From positions 180,709-244,708 of the forward strand of contig DF239417.1 of assembly GCA_000507305.1 (NCBI GenBank): DNA of 64,000 bases, read 5' to 3'. A program made the position numbers and the translations under genes. Under the pieces are notes generated by a model, which ran no database searches, was not told where the DNA came from, and saw only the letters and a program-made list of their open reading frames with translations. Of this stretch, positions 1 to 12,500 are shown one piece after another; the first letter of the stretch is position 1, and each line of letters begins with the position of its first letter. This stretch comes from Breviolum minutum Mf 1.05b.01. Taxonomy: Eukaryota; Sar; Dinophyceae; Suessiales; Symbiodiniaceae.

Positions 1-119
1 CGTGCCACGAAACCAGTACGCATGGCATTCAGAATTTTGCAAAAACAAGTCCTGCGTGATGGAGAAGGAAGCCAAACGAGCCGTGAAGAAAGAGATCTTC
101 CTTGTTTCCTGCCAGTCAT

Positions 120-3100
120 CTACTCATCATCACCAAGCATTTTAGCTTTAAGCTTTGCAAGATCTGAAAGGACCAAGGTGTCCTGCTCCCAGATTGTTTC
201 AGTGATGCCTTCAGTAGACCAACGGTCCACCGCTGCCTCGACGCCATGCCATTTGGATGTCTTTTAACATATTGATTGATATCTGATAGAACCAAAAAAG
301 CATCTATAACACTTTCTGAGTTGGGCACATCCCACCAAGAAACGACTGGATTCTTGCTGACAAGTACATGGCTAGGCACCTGGAGTTGCACCACAACGGG
401 CTGATCTAAGTAACTGTGTAACTCCTTCCAAAGTCAAAGCATCAGCAACAATGAGCCGAAGCCTTGTAGTCAATCTTGCACGGCTGGGCCATTGCAGCAG
501 TGGCCTTGCAATAATTTTAGATCTTTGTTCCCTCGTTTGTGAATCGTGACTCCTCAAATGCCAAGACTCGATATTCTAAGCATCTCACTGTGGTGTGTTC
601 CGTGTTGGGGTAAGGCAACTTCATTAGCTCCTGGTGATGTACCCAGCAATCAGTGATTCAGGTGCAGTCACTCGAGTGATACAAACGTCGTAGAGTACGT
701 TTACGTCAAGCAATGTCACATTGAACAGAGATGACAGGCAAAGAATGATCGGCTCACCTTTCCTCCCATAATCGTGGTTCAATGGAGGATAGTTCAAGCT
801 TGTAGCTGGAAACCATCATTGATGGACCATGATGGACCCTATGTTCCACTGAATTATGCTTAAAGGGGAAACTCAACTTCCAAGATTTCCGGATTTTTGT
901 CACATTGCCAGGCTACTTAAACTTGACCTTTTGACACTTGCCAGGCTATCTCCTTTCCAGGGGCTGGCACTTGCCGAATGGTCCATCCCTTCACCTTTTT
1001 GCTGAAAGGAGGGATTGACAGCAAATCCACCTCGAGTCAGCAAAGACATCGATTACAAGATATTACAAGTCACAGCAGTTCCTTAGGAAGTCCCAAAAGC
1101 TTTGATTTTGGCTAAACTATGATTTTGGATTGATTTTATGCATTATTTTTTTAATACACGCGGGATGGACAACTGTGGCCGCCGCCCGAATCATTCCTCC
1201 GATGGACATCTGCACTGGATCCTTTCCCGCTCGGTCGAAGGTCGTATACAAGGATCGCACCTCAGCTTCATGGAGGATCCATGGCTGCATGTCACTTCTT
1301 GTTCCAGCTGTTCAAACTGCTGTTCCATACACATTTTTACATCATTTTACTATGTTCCATCGAGATTGGAGGTATGTAAGTTTGTAGAAATCTCCATAGT
1401 TGCCTTGGCTGCAGTTTTTCAAACATTGCTGGGGATGGCACACCAATGCAATGTCCTATAGATTGCAAAGAGATGGACTTTGGAAGATCCAGTCCTTGCG
1501 AGTCAAATCACTGGCCAAATGATATGATATGATAAGATATGATATGATCTTATCATATTATCACATGAATCATTATGTCAAAACTCGAAATTCATTCAGC
1601 TCCATCCGATTGCCAGGTTTGTCCTATTTGGATCTTTGCAAACTCGATGGATTTGGCGCGGAAGCCTTTGCTCTGCAAATGGCCCCAGAAGCCCACCTTG
1701 AGTATCATCCCATCGCATCATACCATGACACTGTGGAAACTTGAAGGTTTTAATCATCAAATTTCATGACCTTCATCTCGTCATTGACGTTCCCCCACTG
1801 CATATGCACCTTCGGCTGTTCAGCGGCAGCAAAAGGGGTCAAAATCTAACCCTTCCTTTTTGTTCGATATGTTTCAAACCAGTATACGGTATACGCTTAA
1901 AAGGTATTGACAGGTGCCCTACATTGCCTGGGAGTGCGCATTGATGTATTTCTCTTCCTTCTCCATAAAGAGCAGCCTGAGCCGTTCTGTTGCATGCCAA
2001 GTCTGGGTTTAAGGTGAAATGAAGATCCGAGTCGTTTACAACTGAGTGGGAAGGACTGTTGTTTCAAAGTAGTGAAGATATACTGTTGATTTAGGACCGG
2101 CCAGTTCAGTAATTATAACGTGAGACAAAAGGAGGCATAAAGAAAAATTCGGCTCAAGGACTCGCACAACAAACTGTAAACTCACAATATTCGATTGACC
2201 ATGACAGGAGGGAGAAGCTATCATATAGCAGCTGACTGTGACTGTCGCTTCGATCCAACTGATACAGCCAGACATCTATCAGTGTTCATCCACGGAGCCA
2301 ACTGTGCATCAGTTCTGAGAGGCCAACAAATGTGCAGTCGCTGCGTCAATCAACTCCACCTCAAGATCACGTATCTCGCCAATGTAGTGCTGACACCTCA
2401 ACTTCACCCGCAACCATGATCCCAAAATGATGAAGAGATGTAAATCTAATTCAAGTTCATAATATCTTGGTGTCCAACCAAACATGATTCCTATATCACG
2501 CATCACTTATAACTCATGACTTATCACATCTTATCATGTCGCGAATTCATCTGTTATGACTCTTCAGACCTTTATGCTGGATGCAGTAATACCGGATACC
2601 CCAAAAACGTACACCATCCATGAATCCATGAGACAACAAGGCAACAAATATAAGAAAAAATCAAGAAAATGAGATTCCAGGCCAGTCTTGTCTCGTCACA
2701 TTCCCCTCTTCACATGCTTTGCAGTACAGCTCCAGGAGGTCACCAACCTCAGGGGTTTTCTGTAAAAGTTTCTGGTTCTTCATCTGGCAGTTGCCCCCCT
2801 TTTTTTTGTTGGGTTTTTTTAGGGGAACTATCAAATTTCATCAAATTTCATGGCAAATTCCAAGTCCTGCACGACCTCCTCTGCCGCTTTGCACTTCTCA
2901 ATGGCAGTCGCCATGCGTTCTCTGTCAGATCGCTCTTCACCTCGTTGGTAGCCAACCACTGAAGCGCCAATTAACCCTCAAGACTCCAAGAATCATGCCA
3001 ACTATTTGGTCACGTTTATTTACGTTGGTGAGATCCAAACGCACCATGGAAACGTAGGTGGTGATCTCATTTTCATACCTCGGCCGGACTGCTCTGATCA

Positions 3101-4845
3101 AAGCTCTAGAGGATAGATGTTGCCAATCAGGGAGTAACAGGGCTTCTTGCACATTGCACGGTGAATGTCGTGATATTGATGAAATATTGCGGGTAGGGTC
3201 AATCTTCAACAGAACGAAAGGAAGCAATTGTAAGTTCCCTTGAATTGTTAGCAATAGAAAGGATAGCCAGATTAAGACATGATAGATGATGATGGCCTGG
3301 CAGCAGAGAACAAGTGGCCACTTTGACCGCCAGGGGTCCACACATAACATGTGGCCTGGACGTGCAAGAAACAAACTTCTGCCATTCGATCTTCTCTTGA
3401 AGCTTTGACCTGAGACAAAGGGTACAAGAAGACAAATAGCCAAAAAGAGTACAACATCCAACTCTGAAACAACATTTCATTTCATCAAATCCTTTGTGGA
3501 TTTTTATGGTAAGGAACACTGCATGTGCATGGAATGGGTAAGTTAAATGGATTGAGATGGATTCTAACCTCTTCCAACCATTTCCAACCCTTCCACTGTG
3601 TCGGATTGATCGAAAACTTCTTGTGGCAAGCAGCTGCTCAAAGTCCAAGCATCGCTTGCGCTCACCTTTCATTCCTGTCAAGTTATTCCGTGTCTGACTG
3701 ACTCGTCTAAACAACGTACATACCAGCAGGTGCTGGAAAGGTTTTTCCAGCAAACTCGCCAGGGTGGACGAACTACCAGCTCTTGCTCCTCCTTGCTGCA
3801 CTTAAAAACAAAACAGTGAAAAAACAATGAAAGGAGGATCAAACACGAAAGATTGCAATGATTTCTTCGCCGAAAACGCCAGTGATGCGTGGCCAATGCA
3901 ATTTCAGATGCGCCTCTAGCCTTTCTGCTTCGAGCACTCTGTTTTTGCCCTCAAGCTCAATCTCTAATCTCTCTCGATTTGCTGCAAGAGCATCCTGAAC
4001 CATGAACGAACAGTGCGGAGTCACACGGAATTAATGAAGCAATGCGGAAAGCTACAAGTATGACAATGATCAATGGTGATCAATGATGATCCGTGGTGAT
4101 CAATATTTGCTCAATCGTAATCAATCACAAGCAATGGTACTTATCAATGACCGTCAACGATGATCGATTCTTATCAATACTGATCTGATGGATGATGGCA
4201 AAGGTTGATCAATGATTATCAACATCAAGACGATGATCAATTGTGATCAATGCTGATCAATGATGATCAATGATGACGAAACCATGATGAGCAATGATCA
4301 ATGAGAATCCGTGATGATCAATGACAGTCAATTCTGTCTGTAGATCAGTTCCTGAATGATTTGGTTCCATGGTTCAATATTATGTTTCGCTACAATCTCT
4401 GCTGGGCCATGCTACAAAGAACACAAACTGGACATCATGATGTTTCGAGTCAACTCAAATGGCAGAATACATCATAAATATTCATAAATCATATATCACA
4501 TAGTTGTATTAATAAATGAATCATAAATGTCATAAGTGGTCTCAAGAAAATCAGCGCTTGGCTGCACCAAAACCATCCCAAAAACCATCCAAAACCATCC
4601 TCCCGACTCCCGCCTCTTCCAGCTTAAAGAGTCGCTCCTTTTCTTCATGGCGTTTTTGCTCTTCAGCTGCCTTTTGAAGTTCGTCCTGTGCAGACTGTCG
4701 TTACAAGCAGGTCGGCAACGTCCAAAACGGGATGGCCCAACTATGGCCCCATGGAAATCCAATGAAGGCAACAATCAAATTGGATCTCACCCATCCCGGT
4801 TTCGGCCTCTAGCTGCTTCTTGGATTTCTTCTTTGTTTTCGGCAT
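120..4845 (-). CDS. DNAI7: DNAI7/CASC1-like axonemal dynein intermediate chain (multi-exon, probably runs off the left edge)
   Basis: Family role: inner-arm dynein intermediate chain (Chlamydomonas IC97) in the axoneme. Exons read on the minus strand, N to C: a Lys-rich start MPKTKKKSKKQLEAE (4845-4790); a charged coil with DELQKAAEEQKRHEEKE (about 4690-4595); GPAEIVAKHNIEPWNQIIQ (about 4400-4330); ANRERLEIELEGKNRVLEAE (about 3990-3910); ERMATAIEKCKAAEEVVQDL (about 2940-2865); RDLEVELIDAATAHLLASQ (about 2390-2330); TPFAAAEQPKVHMQW (about 1835-1790); GFWGHLQSKGFRAKSIEFAK (about 1705-1630); VRSLYTTFDRAGKDPVQM (about 1255-1200); a beta-rich end with VVVQLQVPSHVL and NPVVSWWD (5' edge 424, AG acceptor 425-426); and RWSTEGITETIWEQD (260-120). 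The WG-N/H-x-K-G/N-x-R motif, the V-x-L-x-P...WWD block and W-x-T/S-x-G-I match the C-terminal half of DNAI7. The stop at 120-122 may lie in an intron, so the gene may continue beyond position 1. Family call is from remembered motifs; exon borders approximate. Confidence 0.6.
4056..4340. repeat. Degenerate short tandem repeat, GATCAAT-rich
   Basis: About 280 bp in an intron of the DNAI7-like gene is a run of diverged copies of a 9-12 nt unit of the type TGATCAATGA or GATGATCAAT. The unit carries the palindrome TGATCA, so both strands look alike. Copies differ by substitutions and spacing, which indicates an old array. No open frame of note. Confidence 0.8.
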
Positions 4846-5763
4846 GAATCCAAAGCACTCAGACCGAGGCGAAACTGCAGTGTTTGTAGTGAAACCTGTT
4901 GGACACTTTTGACCTATTGGATTGGAGTTGTATAAGCTGCCTATGCGCAAGGGGAGGCCATACTGTACTTCTTTATAGTGACATTGTCTGCAGTTGAGCA
5001 GCTACCTGAGGTATATCGAGCAAGGAAATCGCAAAATATCACAATACCATTTACGGAACACCCAGATCCAAACCATCCCAAACTCCGCCAAGACTTCAGG
5101 CTGCATGTGCAATCTTGACCCAGGACATGTTCAAAAACACAAAAAAGTTGCATCCGATGTCATGACCTAAAGACACGATGGCCGACTGCCGTTTCTGGAG
5201 GACGAGTCTGTGCGAAACCGGCTCGGGTCTCTCGCAGCTAAAGAGCCAGCGATTCTGGCCCTGTGAACATGCTGGGACGAAGAAAATGGGTAGACCTTCA
5301 GAACATTTCAGAACTAAACCATACAGCAGTCTTTGTGGAGAAACCTTTCGTTGTGGCAATTAGCCTCAATGGTCAACCCTCTGCCCTCAATCTCTCGTGC
5401 TGAATTGCTTTGCAAATCGTAGTGCTGCTCGCAGGATTGGCAAGCAGACGATCCAGCGGTACTGCCAGTACCAGTGAGACAATATTGCTAGGTGAGACAC
5501 AATCTTTGTTTGATCCCATGTGATCTTTTGACTTAAGAAAGATGTATGAAGCGTTCATCTATCTTTATTACTTTATCGATCTTTCAATTCATGCAGTGGT
5601 TTCAATTGGAGATGAGATTGCTCTCACTCATTCCATGGAACCTGCACGACGCATGCTCCCACTGGATGGCCTCCTGAGTCAATTTGTTCAACAAAGTTCC
5701 AGGAGAAAGAGGTTAGAGGTAGAAGTCTTGCAAAAAATGTTCAATGCAAAGTGCAGGCAGTAA
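4844..5763 (+). CDS. Unrecognised plus-strand gene, several short exons
   Basis: Protein-like stretches lie on the plus strand between two minus-strand genes. They are: a candidate start MNPKHSDRGETAVFVVKPV at 4844; QLPEVYRARKSQNITIPF followed by TEHPDPNHPKLRQDF (about 4993-5110, acceptor AG before 4993); LPFLEDESVRNRLGSLAAKE (about 5180-5265); KWVDLQNISELNHTAVFVEK then PFVVAISLNG (about 5285-5400); and a final exon with SIGDEIALTHSMEPARRM and a basic end RRKRLEVEVLQKMF, stop at 5761-5763. Composition is soluble and mixed alpha/beta; no family recognised. It is divergent to the DNAI7-like gene and convergent with malate synthase (270 bp apart). Splice joins are not resolved. It could be a fragment of an older gene, but five good coding stretches in order argue for a real gene. 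Confidence 0.5.
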
Positions 5764-6034
5764 AGATCGGAGTCAGCTCTTTTTGCTTGCAAATATGATA
5801 TGGGGAGGCTTTAAATAAGAGTCTACGCTTTGCTTGGTAGCAATGCGATGGCATAAGCAAAATACCTACAAAACTGCAATCCTAGCGAACCCTCGTACAA
5901 AAGGAGGTCATGCTAGGCGGCCCATGCCTGCAATTTCTGTCCGGGCTTTGTGTAGGCTACATAATCATGAACATGCCACACTTCAAACGCAAGAGTTCTT
6001 GTTGATCACTCGAGTGATCACTCTTAAATTTAAA

Positions 6035-9025
6035 TCACATCTTTGCTCGCATAGTAGTCTCGCCCTTGCACTTCTTGCGAGCTTCATGCAATGTGTATTC
6101 TGTATAGCCATTTGGTGCTCGCTTGCCTTCCAAGACAAGCTTCAATGCTGCCTGGAAAGCAGGGGATGCATCCGGATTCACTGACATTGGGAGGTAGTTT
6201 GGTTCACGAGCATTCTGCTGATCCACCAGCTTGGCCATCTCATAGAAGGTTTCCCTCACCTGCATCTCTGACACGACACCATGGTGGAGCCAATTGGCCA
6301 TGAGTTGTGAGGAGATTCGCAATGTTGCACGGTCTTCCATGAGACCAACGTTGCTCAGATCTGGGACCTTTGAACAGCCAACACCAAGATCAATCCAACG
6401 AACCACATAGCCCAGGATGCTTTGAGCATTCTCTCTCAATTCATGATTCACTTCTTCCTCACTCATCTTTCGCTCCAAAAGGGGAGGTTCCAAAAGCAAC
6501 TCAATTTTGGCAGCTGGTCGCATGGCAAGTTGCATCTGTCGCTCTGGCACATTGACGTGGTGGTAGTGCAAGCTATGTATGGTGGCTGCAGCTGGTGAAG
6601 GCACCCATGCAGTGCTGGCACCGGCCATGAGCTCCGAGATCTTGCCATCCAACATGTCCTTCATACCTTGGGAAGATTGAGAATGGTGCAACAACCATGA
6701 CTTCAAATAGATGAAACTCTTTGAAAATGATGGAGATGTTGCTTTTGAACTTGATTTGAACTTGATAACTTGATGCAATGCTACGGACTTCGAAGGCCCA
6801 TCAAGACTAGATTCAGTGCATAAATGCCACTATGTATGAAACTTCAGTCAAGGTAAAGAGCATGCGCTCATTACTATTGACGCCATGGAATTAATCTAGA
6901 CCTGCAGAACAAATCAGAACACAAGGTCACCTGTTTGCTTTGCTGATGAACAGTGCGATGCCTAAGGCGCTCTTGGATGCTTTTGGGCGGTTTGCAACAA
7001 ATACTATCTCGCTGGTATTAAGTTATAATCATGGCTTGTAAAGAAGTATACTTTCAATTAAACCCAAACCACGTCGGACCAATGTAATATCTGGAAATGA
7101 AGTGCTCTACTAACTCAGCAACATAAAATGTTGAACACACACTTGACAAAAGGATGCAAGACCTACATCATCCTACATCCTGCAAGTCATTCAATCAAGG
7201 GATGTATTTCCTACACTCGGGAGCATTTCCTGGATGTAATATGGATGGATGATGTATTGTGTTCGTTCTAGGACCCTTAGGGGTCCACATCCTTGAAGGA
7301 TACCACTGGTGCAGCTGAAATACTATCAGGCTTGGCCCACATACCTTTGCCAATCTGGGCCTTTCCTTGCAATCCACAGTGGAGCGCCGTATCCACATTT
7401 CCGGCTTCGTATGACTGAATCCAGTTTTGCTTCTTCATGTCGGCTTTCCTAACCACAGGGCCTGCAAGCATGCATGTGTGGATCTCATCTCCTGTACGGT
7501 CAAGGAAACCGGTGTTGACGAAAAAGACTCGCTCTGTTGCTTGACGAAGACATTCTCGAAGGTTGGCAGAAGTACGACGTTCTTCATCCATGATGCCCAT
7601 CTTGATGGTATTGCGTCTAAGGCCAAAGAACTCCTCTGCTCGACCAAAGAGTCGGCTTGTCAAAGCAACTTCTTCGGGGCCATGCTGCTTGGGTTTCACA
7701 ATATACACGGATCCTTCTCGCGAATTCATCAACCTCCCTGTGCCTCTCAGATCTTGTAAAGCTGCTGCCGTGGTGACCAAGCAATCCACAAAACCCTCTG
7801 GCACCTGTTTGCCATCCACTGTCAGAACCATATCTGTGAACATGTGATGTCCCACATTTCGCACCAAGGCCACAGCACGACCAGGAACGGTGTGCGAGTT
7901 GCCCTTATCATCACGATACCAAACATCTGGGTTCATCTTCCTTGTCAATGCCTTGCCATCTTTCACAAAGGGAGCTTCCAAGGTACCACTGAAGATGCCA
8001 CAAATGTTTGTATAAATCTTGCATTTGTCTTCAGCATCAACGGCGGCCACCGAATCCTCCATGTCCAAGATAGCGGTCAAAGCACTCTCAGCTGTGATAT
8101 CCTTGATGCCACTCAATGCGGCCTTTCCAATTGGATGACTCCTGTCAATCTCCAGGATCAGGTACAGGCCATTGTGCTTCAGAAAGATTCGACCTTGATC
8201 TGGCACACTTGGACTTGAAGATGTCATGCTCTTTGTGTTTGGTCCTGCATCTGGTGGGCCTAGATTGCCTTGAGAGCCAACGAAAAGAGAGGGAGTCCGC
8301 AGGCTTGTTGTGGTCCCATCTTCCAACAACAGCTGCAGTCTTTGGACGGTGCCGACATATTTGGGCCATACTCGACACACATTGGACCATTTGCCTCCAG
8401 TCAAGGGTGCAATCTCATCTAAGAAGCCATTGGCAAATTCAATCACGGCTTCACCCCGCATGGGATTGTATCCACCACCCTTGGAAGCGTTGACTTCGAC
8501 TCCACTGCTTGTCACAGCATAGGCTGGAATCACATCAAAGCCATAGAGCGCATCATACAAGGATCCCCAACGAGCGTTCACGGCATTGAGAACATAGCGA
8601 GCATTGTCTGAAGGGACAACCAGTTGTGGTGCAGGGACTCTTGCAATCTCATCATCAACAAACTGAGTTGTCACATTCACAGGCCCCTTGTCTTCGCAAA
8701 GGTAGCCAATCTCCTTTAAGAATTCACGACAAGCTGGCCTAAACTCTGGCTGTGACAAGTCTGCTCCTCGTTTCTTGCCTTCTTCATACCATGCATCAAT
8801 CCTTGATTGGAGCTCATCACGTTTAGCCAAGCATCGTTCCAACTCCGGGCGGAGTTCGGTGACGACCTGCTCCAAGCAAGACCAAAAGTAGTTGGTGCTG
8901 AATCCGGTACCTGGACATACTGTCTTCTCGACGGTATGGTGAAGGATTGGACTCACCCTAAGGTTGCCAACTGCCACATATTCCGAGGGGACAGGCCCTT
9001 GTGGTGTCGTACTCAAACTGTTCAT
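6035..9025 (-). CDS. glcB: Malate synthase G (two exons, 777 aa)
   Basis: Condenses glyoxylate with acetyl-CoA to malate, the last step of the glyoxylate bypass. Exon 1 is 9025-7324, exon 2 is 6666-6035. The 657-nt intron starts GT (7323-7322) and ends AG (6668-6667), phase 1, and joins AKPDS to MKDMLDGK as in bacterial malate synthase G. The product is 777 aa against about 720 for the family; extra length is a short N-terminal extension and a Ser/Pro-rich loop after FVGSQGNLG. Visible signatures: [33 protein letters not shown], the RNVGH arginine, [11 protein letters not shown] (metal-binding Glu), FLDRTGDE (metal-binding Asp) and [13 protein letters not shown] (catalytic-base region). The C-terminus MRAKM ends in AKM, a plausible but weak peroxisomal PTS1 variant. 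The 9025 ATG sits just before the family's usual start. The G isoform is more typical of bacteria, so horizontal origin is possible. Confidence 0.95.
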
Positions 9026-9543
9026 CGGCTATCCACAAAAGGCTGAATGCCCAAGGATGAATGAATGCTCCTTTTTTCTTCAACCAAAACGGCTCGTGGC
9101 GTGCACTGCAGCTTTCGGAAATGCAGACTTTCTCAAAGGTGCTGCATGGAAGCGGTTCAAGTGTCGTCAAAGTTGATAGTTGATCAAACACTCGGAGGGT
9201 GTCAGGAAAAGAGACAAAGAAAACAAGATGAAACAAGTTTGTATGCCACAGCAACGCATTTATTGACCCTCGTGTCATCTCATTTCTCATCAGTCTGTCT
9301 CCAAAACTCAGCTTAGCACGACTTTTGGACAGGCTTGTTGCTGTTGCTTCGAGTGGGTGCCGGGGTCATGCCAAGCCTCACTCAAGGCCCGCAGTCAAGA
9401 CAGAAACCACCCATCTCCGGCTGAGATCAGGACCGGGGTAAGCCGATGTTCATGCCATTCATGCCAGCTCCTGGCCTTGAACAATCTCTGTGGTAAAACA
9501 TGTGGCTCAGAAAACGTCACCCTTGGTTTTTTTTGCGAAGATT
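9026..9543. other. Intergenic gap, no gene seen
   Basis: Between the FAM184-like stop (9544) and the malate synthase start. It must hold the 3' end of one gene and the 5' signals of the next. No convincing coding stretch, RNA or repeat seen. Confidence 0.5.
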
Positions 9544-12500
9544 TTAGATGTTCATTTCGGGCCCCGACTGCTGCACCACTCGCATCTGTGGTGGAGCTCC
9601 GCTGTTGGGCCCACTGGGTTTCTTTGCGATGGGATTCATGATACCAATGGTCGGTTCGGCGCCAAAAACCTCGTCAGATGCGCATGGAATCAATTGGATA
9701 CAAAAATTTGCAGTTCCACCCATGAATGGCTCCTTGTTGTAGTTCTGCTCACGATTCACCAGCTCCAACTTGTAGAATTGCATGTCATCCAATAACCTCT
9801 GGAACCACAGCTCAGCCAAAGATTTTGTTTGCCAAGTGAAGCTTCCAACATCTCAGTTGCTGTCCCTCAACCGAAACAGTGGACAAACCAAGGCGATGAC
9901 TTGGTGATTTGCGCCGATTTCGCTTGCACATCGGTCTCCAATTGAGCGATGAGCTGCAAATCCTTCCAGCCAGCAGCACATGCACCACTTGGACAGTGCG
10001 CGAAAATTTTGGTCTAAGGGTCGTCACCTGTACAACAAATCATCCTTGTCCCAGAAGAAACCAGTGCATTCCGTTACATTTTATTTTTATTGCTGTATAG
10101 GTAGCGCATGATTAGGCAAGTACATGTCATGTAGTTTTGTAGAACATATTTCTGTCCTCTTCACGAGATGGCCTTGAATTATACAGGTTCTCAAGCCTCG
10201 CATCAAAAAAAGTCAAGTGCATGCTGCTGCCTGTGGGCAAAGTGCGAATCAGACCTGTTGTATGCAATGAGTCCTTAAATCTTGGAGCAGCACTCGACAA
10301 TTCGCTGCTGCTGCATGCTGATTTGCATCTCCTGGCAATCACAAAAGGATTTTTTACTGACTGATCCTTTGTGAAGCCTGGACCAGCATTGGCACAATGA
10401 TATGCCCATTTGTTGACAAACTGCCCTAGTCCGTGAGCAATCCTGCAAATTCTTGGCGCAGTCAAACTGCTCTTTGAGCGCGGAGATCTCCTTTCGAGAT
10501 GGGAGACGTTGCACCGTGCAGTGCCAGAACTCTCAGCTTCGACAGGTTCAGAATCCCCATTTTCTATTGCAGAAACCCTGCAGCAGAGATGCTGAAGAAA
10601 TGAACAACGTGAACAACATGAACCAAGATCATAATTGGAACATGATCAAACATGAGAATCAAAAAAAAAGATGATAAATCAGCACAAATTTCAAATTTCA
10701 TTAATATGGTTTTGCAAGGGGGACATGGAAGTCTACTCAAACAATCTCCTTTGCTTGTTCTTCCAGCAGCTGCTCAACTCCTGGGGAGTTAACTTCCATG
10801 GAAAGGTGACCTTCAGCAGCGCTCTCAAGCTGTCCTCGCTTGTGCTGTTCCTTCATATGCCGCTTTTCCTTTTCGAACTCCTCGAAAGAGTCGTTGGACA
10901 AAGAAAACGCACAAAAGAAAGAGTCGTTGCCACAAAGCATGGCAGCCATCCATGCTCGAAGTCCCCTTTTCAATTCTTCGTCTCCAAGTTGTCTTTCCAA
11001 TCTTTGCTCTGCAATTTCTGACTCAAGTCCTGCAATCGCCGTCTCATCGATTCTTCGTGTTGGGTAACTGTAGCCTTGAACTTTGCCTGCAAACACGGGG
11101 CCATCTCAAAACAACGCAAGACATTGAAGCTACTCAGCATGGCATTGTGCTGTTTGCACCTCCAACTCTGCTGTTGCTGCCCGTGCTCTTCCAAGGTCCT
11201 CTTGAAGCCCCTTAGCCTGGCACATACCATGGACGATGCTACAACCCTACAACCCTCAGAAAGAAAGAGAACGAAAAATGAAAGGGATTTTGAAAAAAAC
11301 ACATATTGTAAAGGATTGTAAAGATATGTAAAAGATTGTAGAAGATTGTAAAAACATCTTCAAACACACTGGTTTGGATCGTGAAGATATCTGGAAGAAT
11401 TCACTTCACAACACTCACAATCCGCCTCGAGACGGGCAGATTCCAACTCTTTGCGCTCTGATTCGAGCGCAGCATTCAGCGAACGGACTTCAGTTGCATG
11501 CCTGACAGGATTGAAATGAAAGCAACCTGGATTCGTGGAGTTGTTGCCACCATGCACCAGTTCCGATAAAGCCACTGGCCTCTCTGCTGCAACTTTGGCA
11601 GCATTCTCCAACTCTTTCACGGCTCTCGCCATTTCTGACCGGACCTTGCAACCGAACACAGTTTTGCCTAGTCTTGCTCCAGCAACACGAGCTCCGAGCT
11701 CCATAGGTTTTTCAGGGTGACACGAGGACAAAACGCAAAGATTTGAATGTATGAGGCACCTCTTGCAGGGCTGCTTTGTGTGCAGCTGCTGCATCTCTAA
11801 CTTCAGCAGCATGGGCTGTCTGTGCGTAGCGGTGTCTTCGCAGACCGATGTACACTACAGCACAGTCTACCACGAAGCCGTGGAAAGCAAGTTGCTTGAA
11901 TCCATCTGACCCAATGCCTCCCATATATCAGGAATATGCCATCTCAGGCCTTAAGTCCCTCAAGCTCTCGTGCATGCTTCGTCCGCATCTCATCGATTCG
12001 CTCCTATGGAATCTCGACAAGCAAAAAAACGAAGGCATCCTCACTAGCCACCCATATACCTAGTGAGGTACCGGACAGTATGTGTAGATAAGTTGTCATG
12101 TGTGATGTACATACAAAACACCGGCATTGTGAGGATGCCAATCAACAGCCTATTATCAAAGGCAAGTGTATACAGTGAAGAGTCCCTCACTGAGTCAAAG
12201 GCACAGCATGAGCATTTCAATTGAAACGTCGTCTGATGCTTCGAGAATTGGAAAAGTTGCAAATTCGAAGACTCACTGTTTACGAAGTCTTCCTATCATA
12301 GGTAGCCTATCGCTAGTTTACCAAGTGTTACGACCTAAACGCCTCAAACAGGTGCAACAGATTGACGTTGTCTGCAACAGGAAATGCCCCTCCTGATGAG
12401 AAGACCCGAGCTTCTGCTGAAGCTGCTCTAGTGCTGCAGAGTTCTTTCGGAAGACGTCTTCAAGTTTCGCCTTGTCATGTGCGCAAAGAGTCAAGCACCT

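Noticed and set aside
258-424. Programmed frameshift in the DNAI7-like C-terminal region
   Set aside because: A stop (TAA) directly before AAG|ACA and a usable upstream GT make a short intron at least as likely; not claimed without transcript data.
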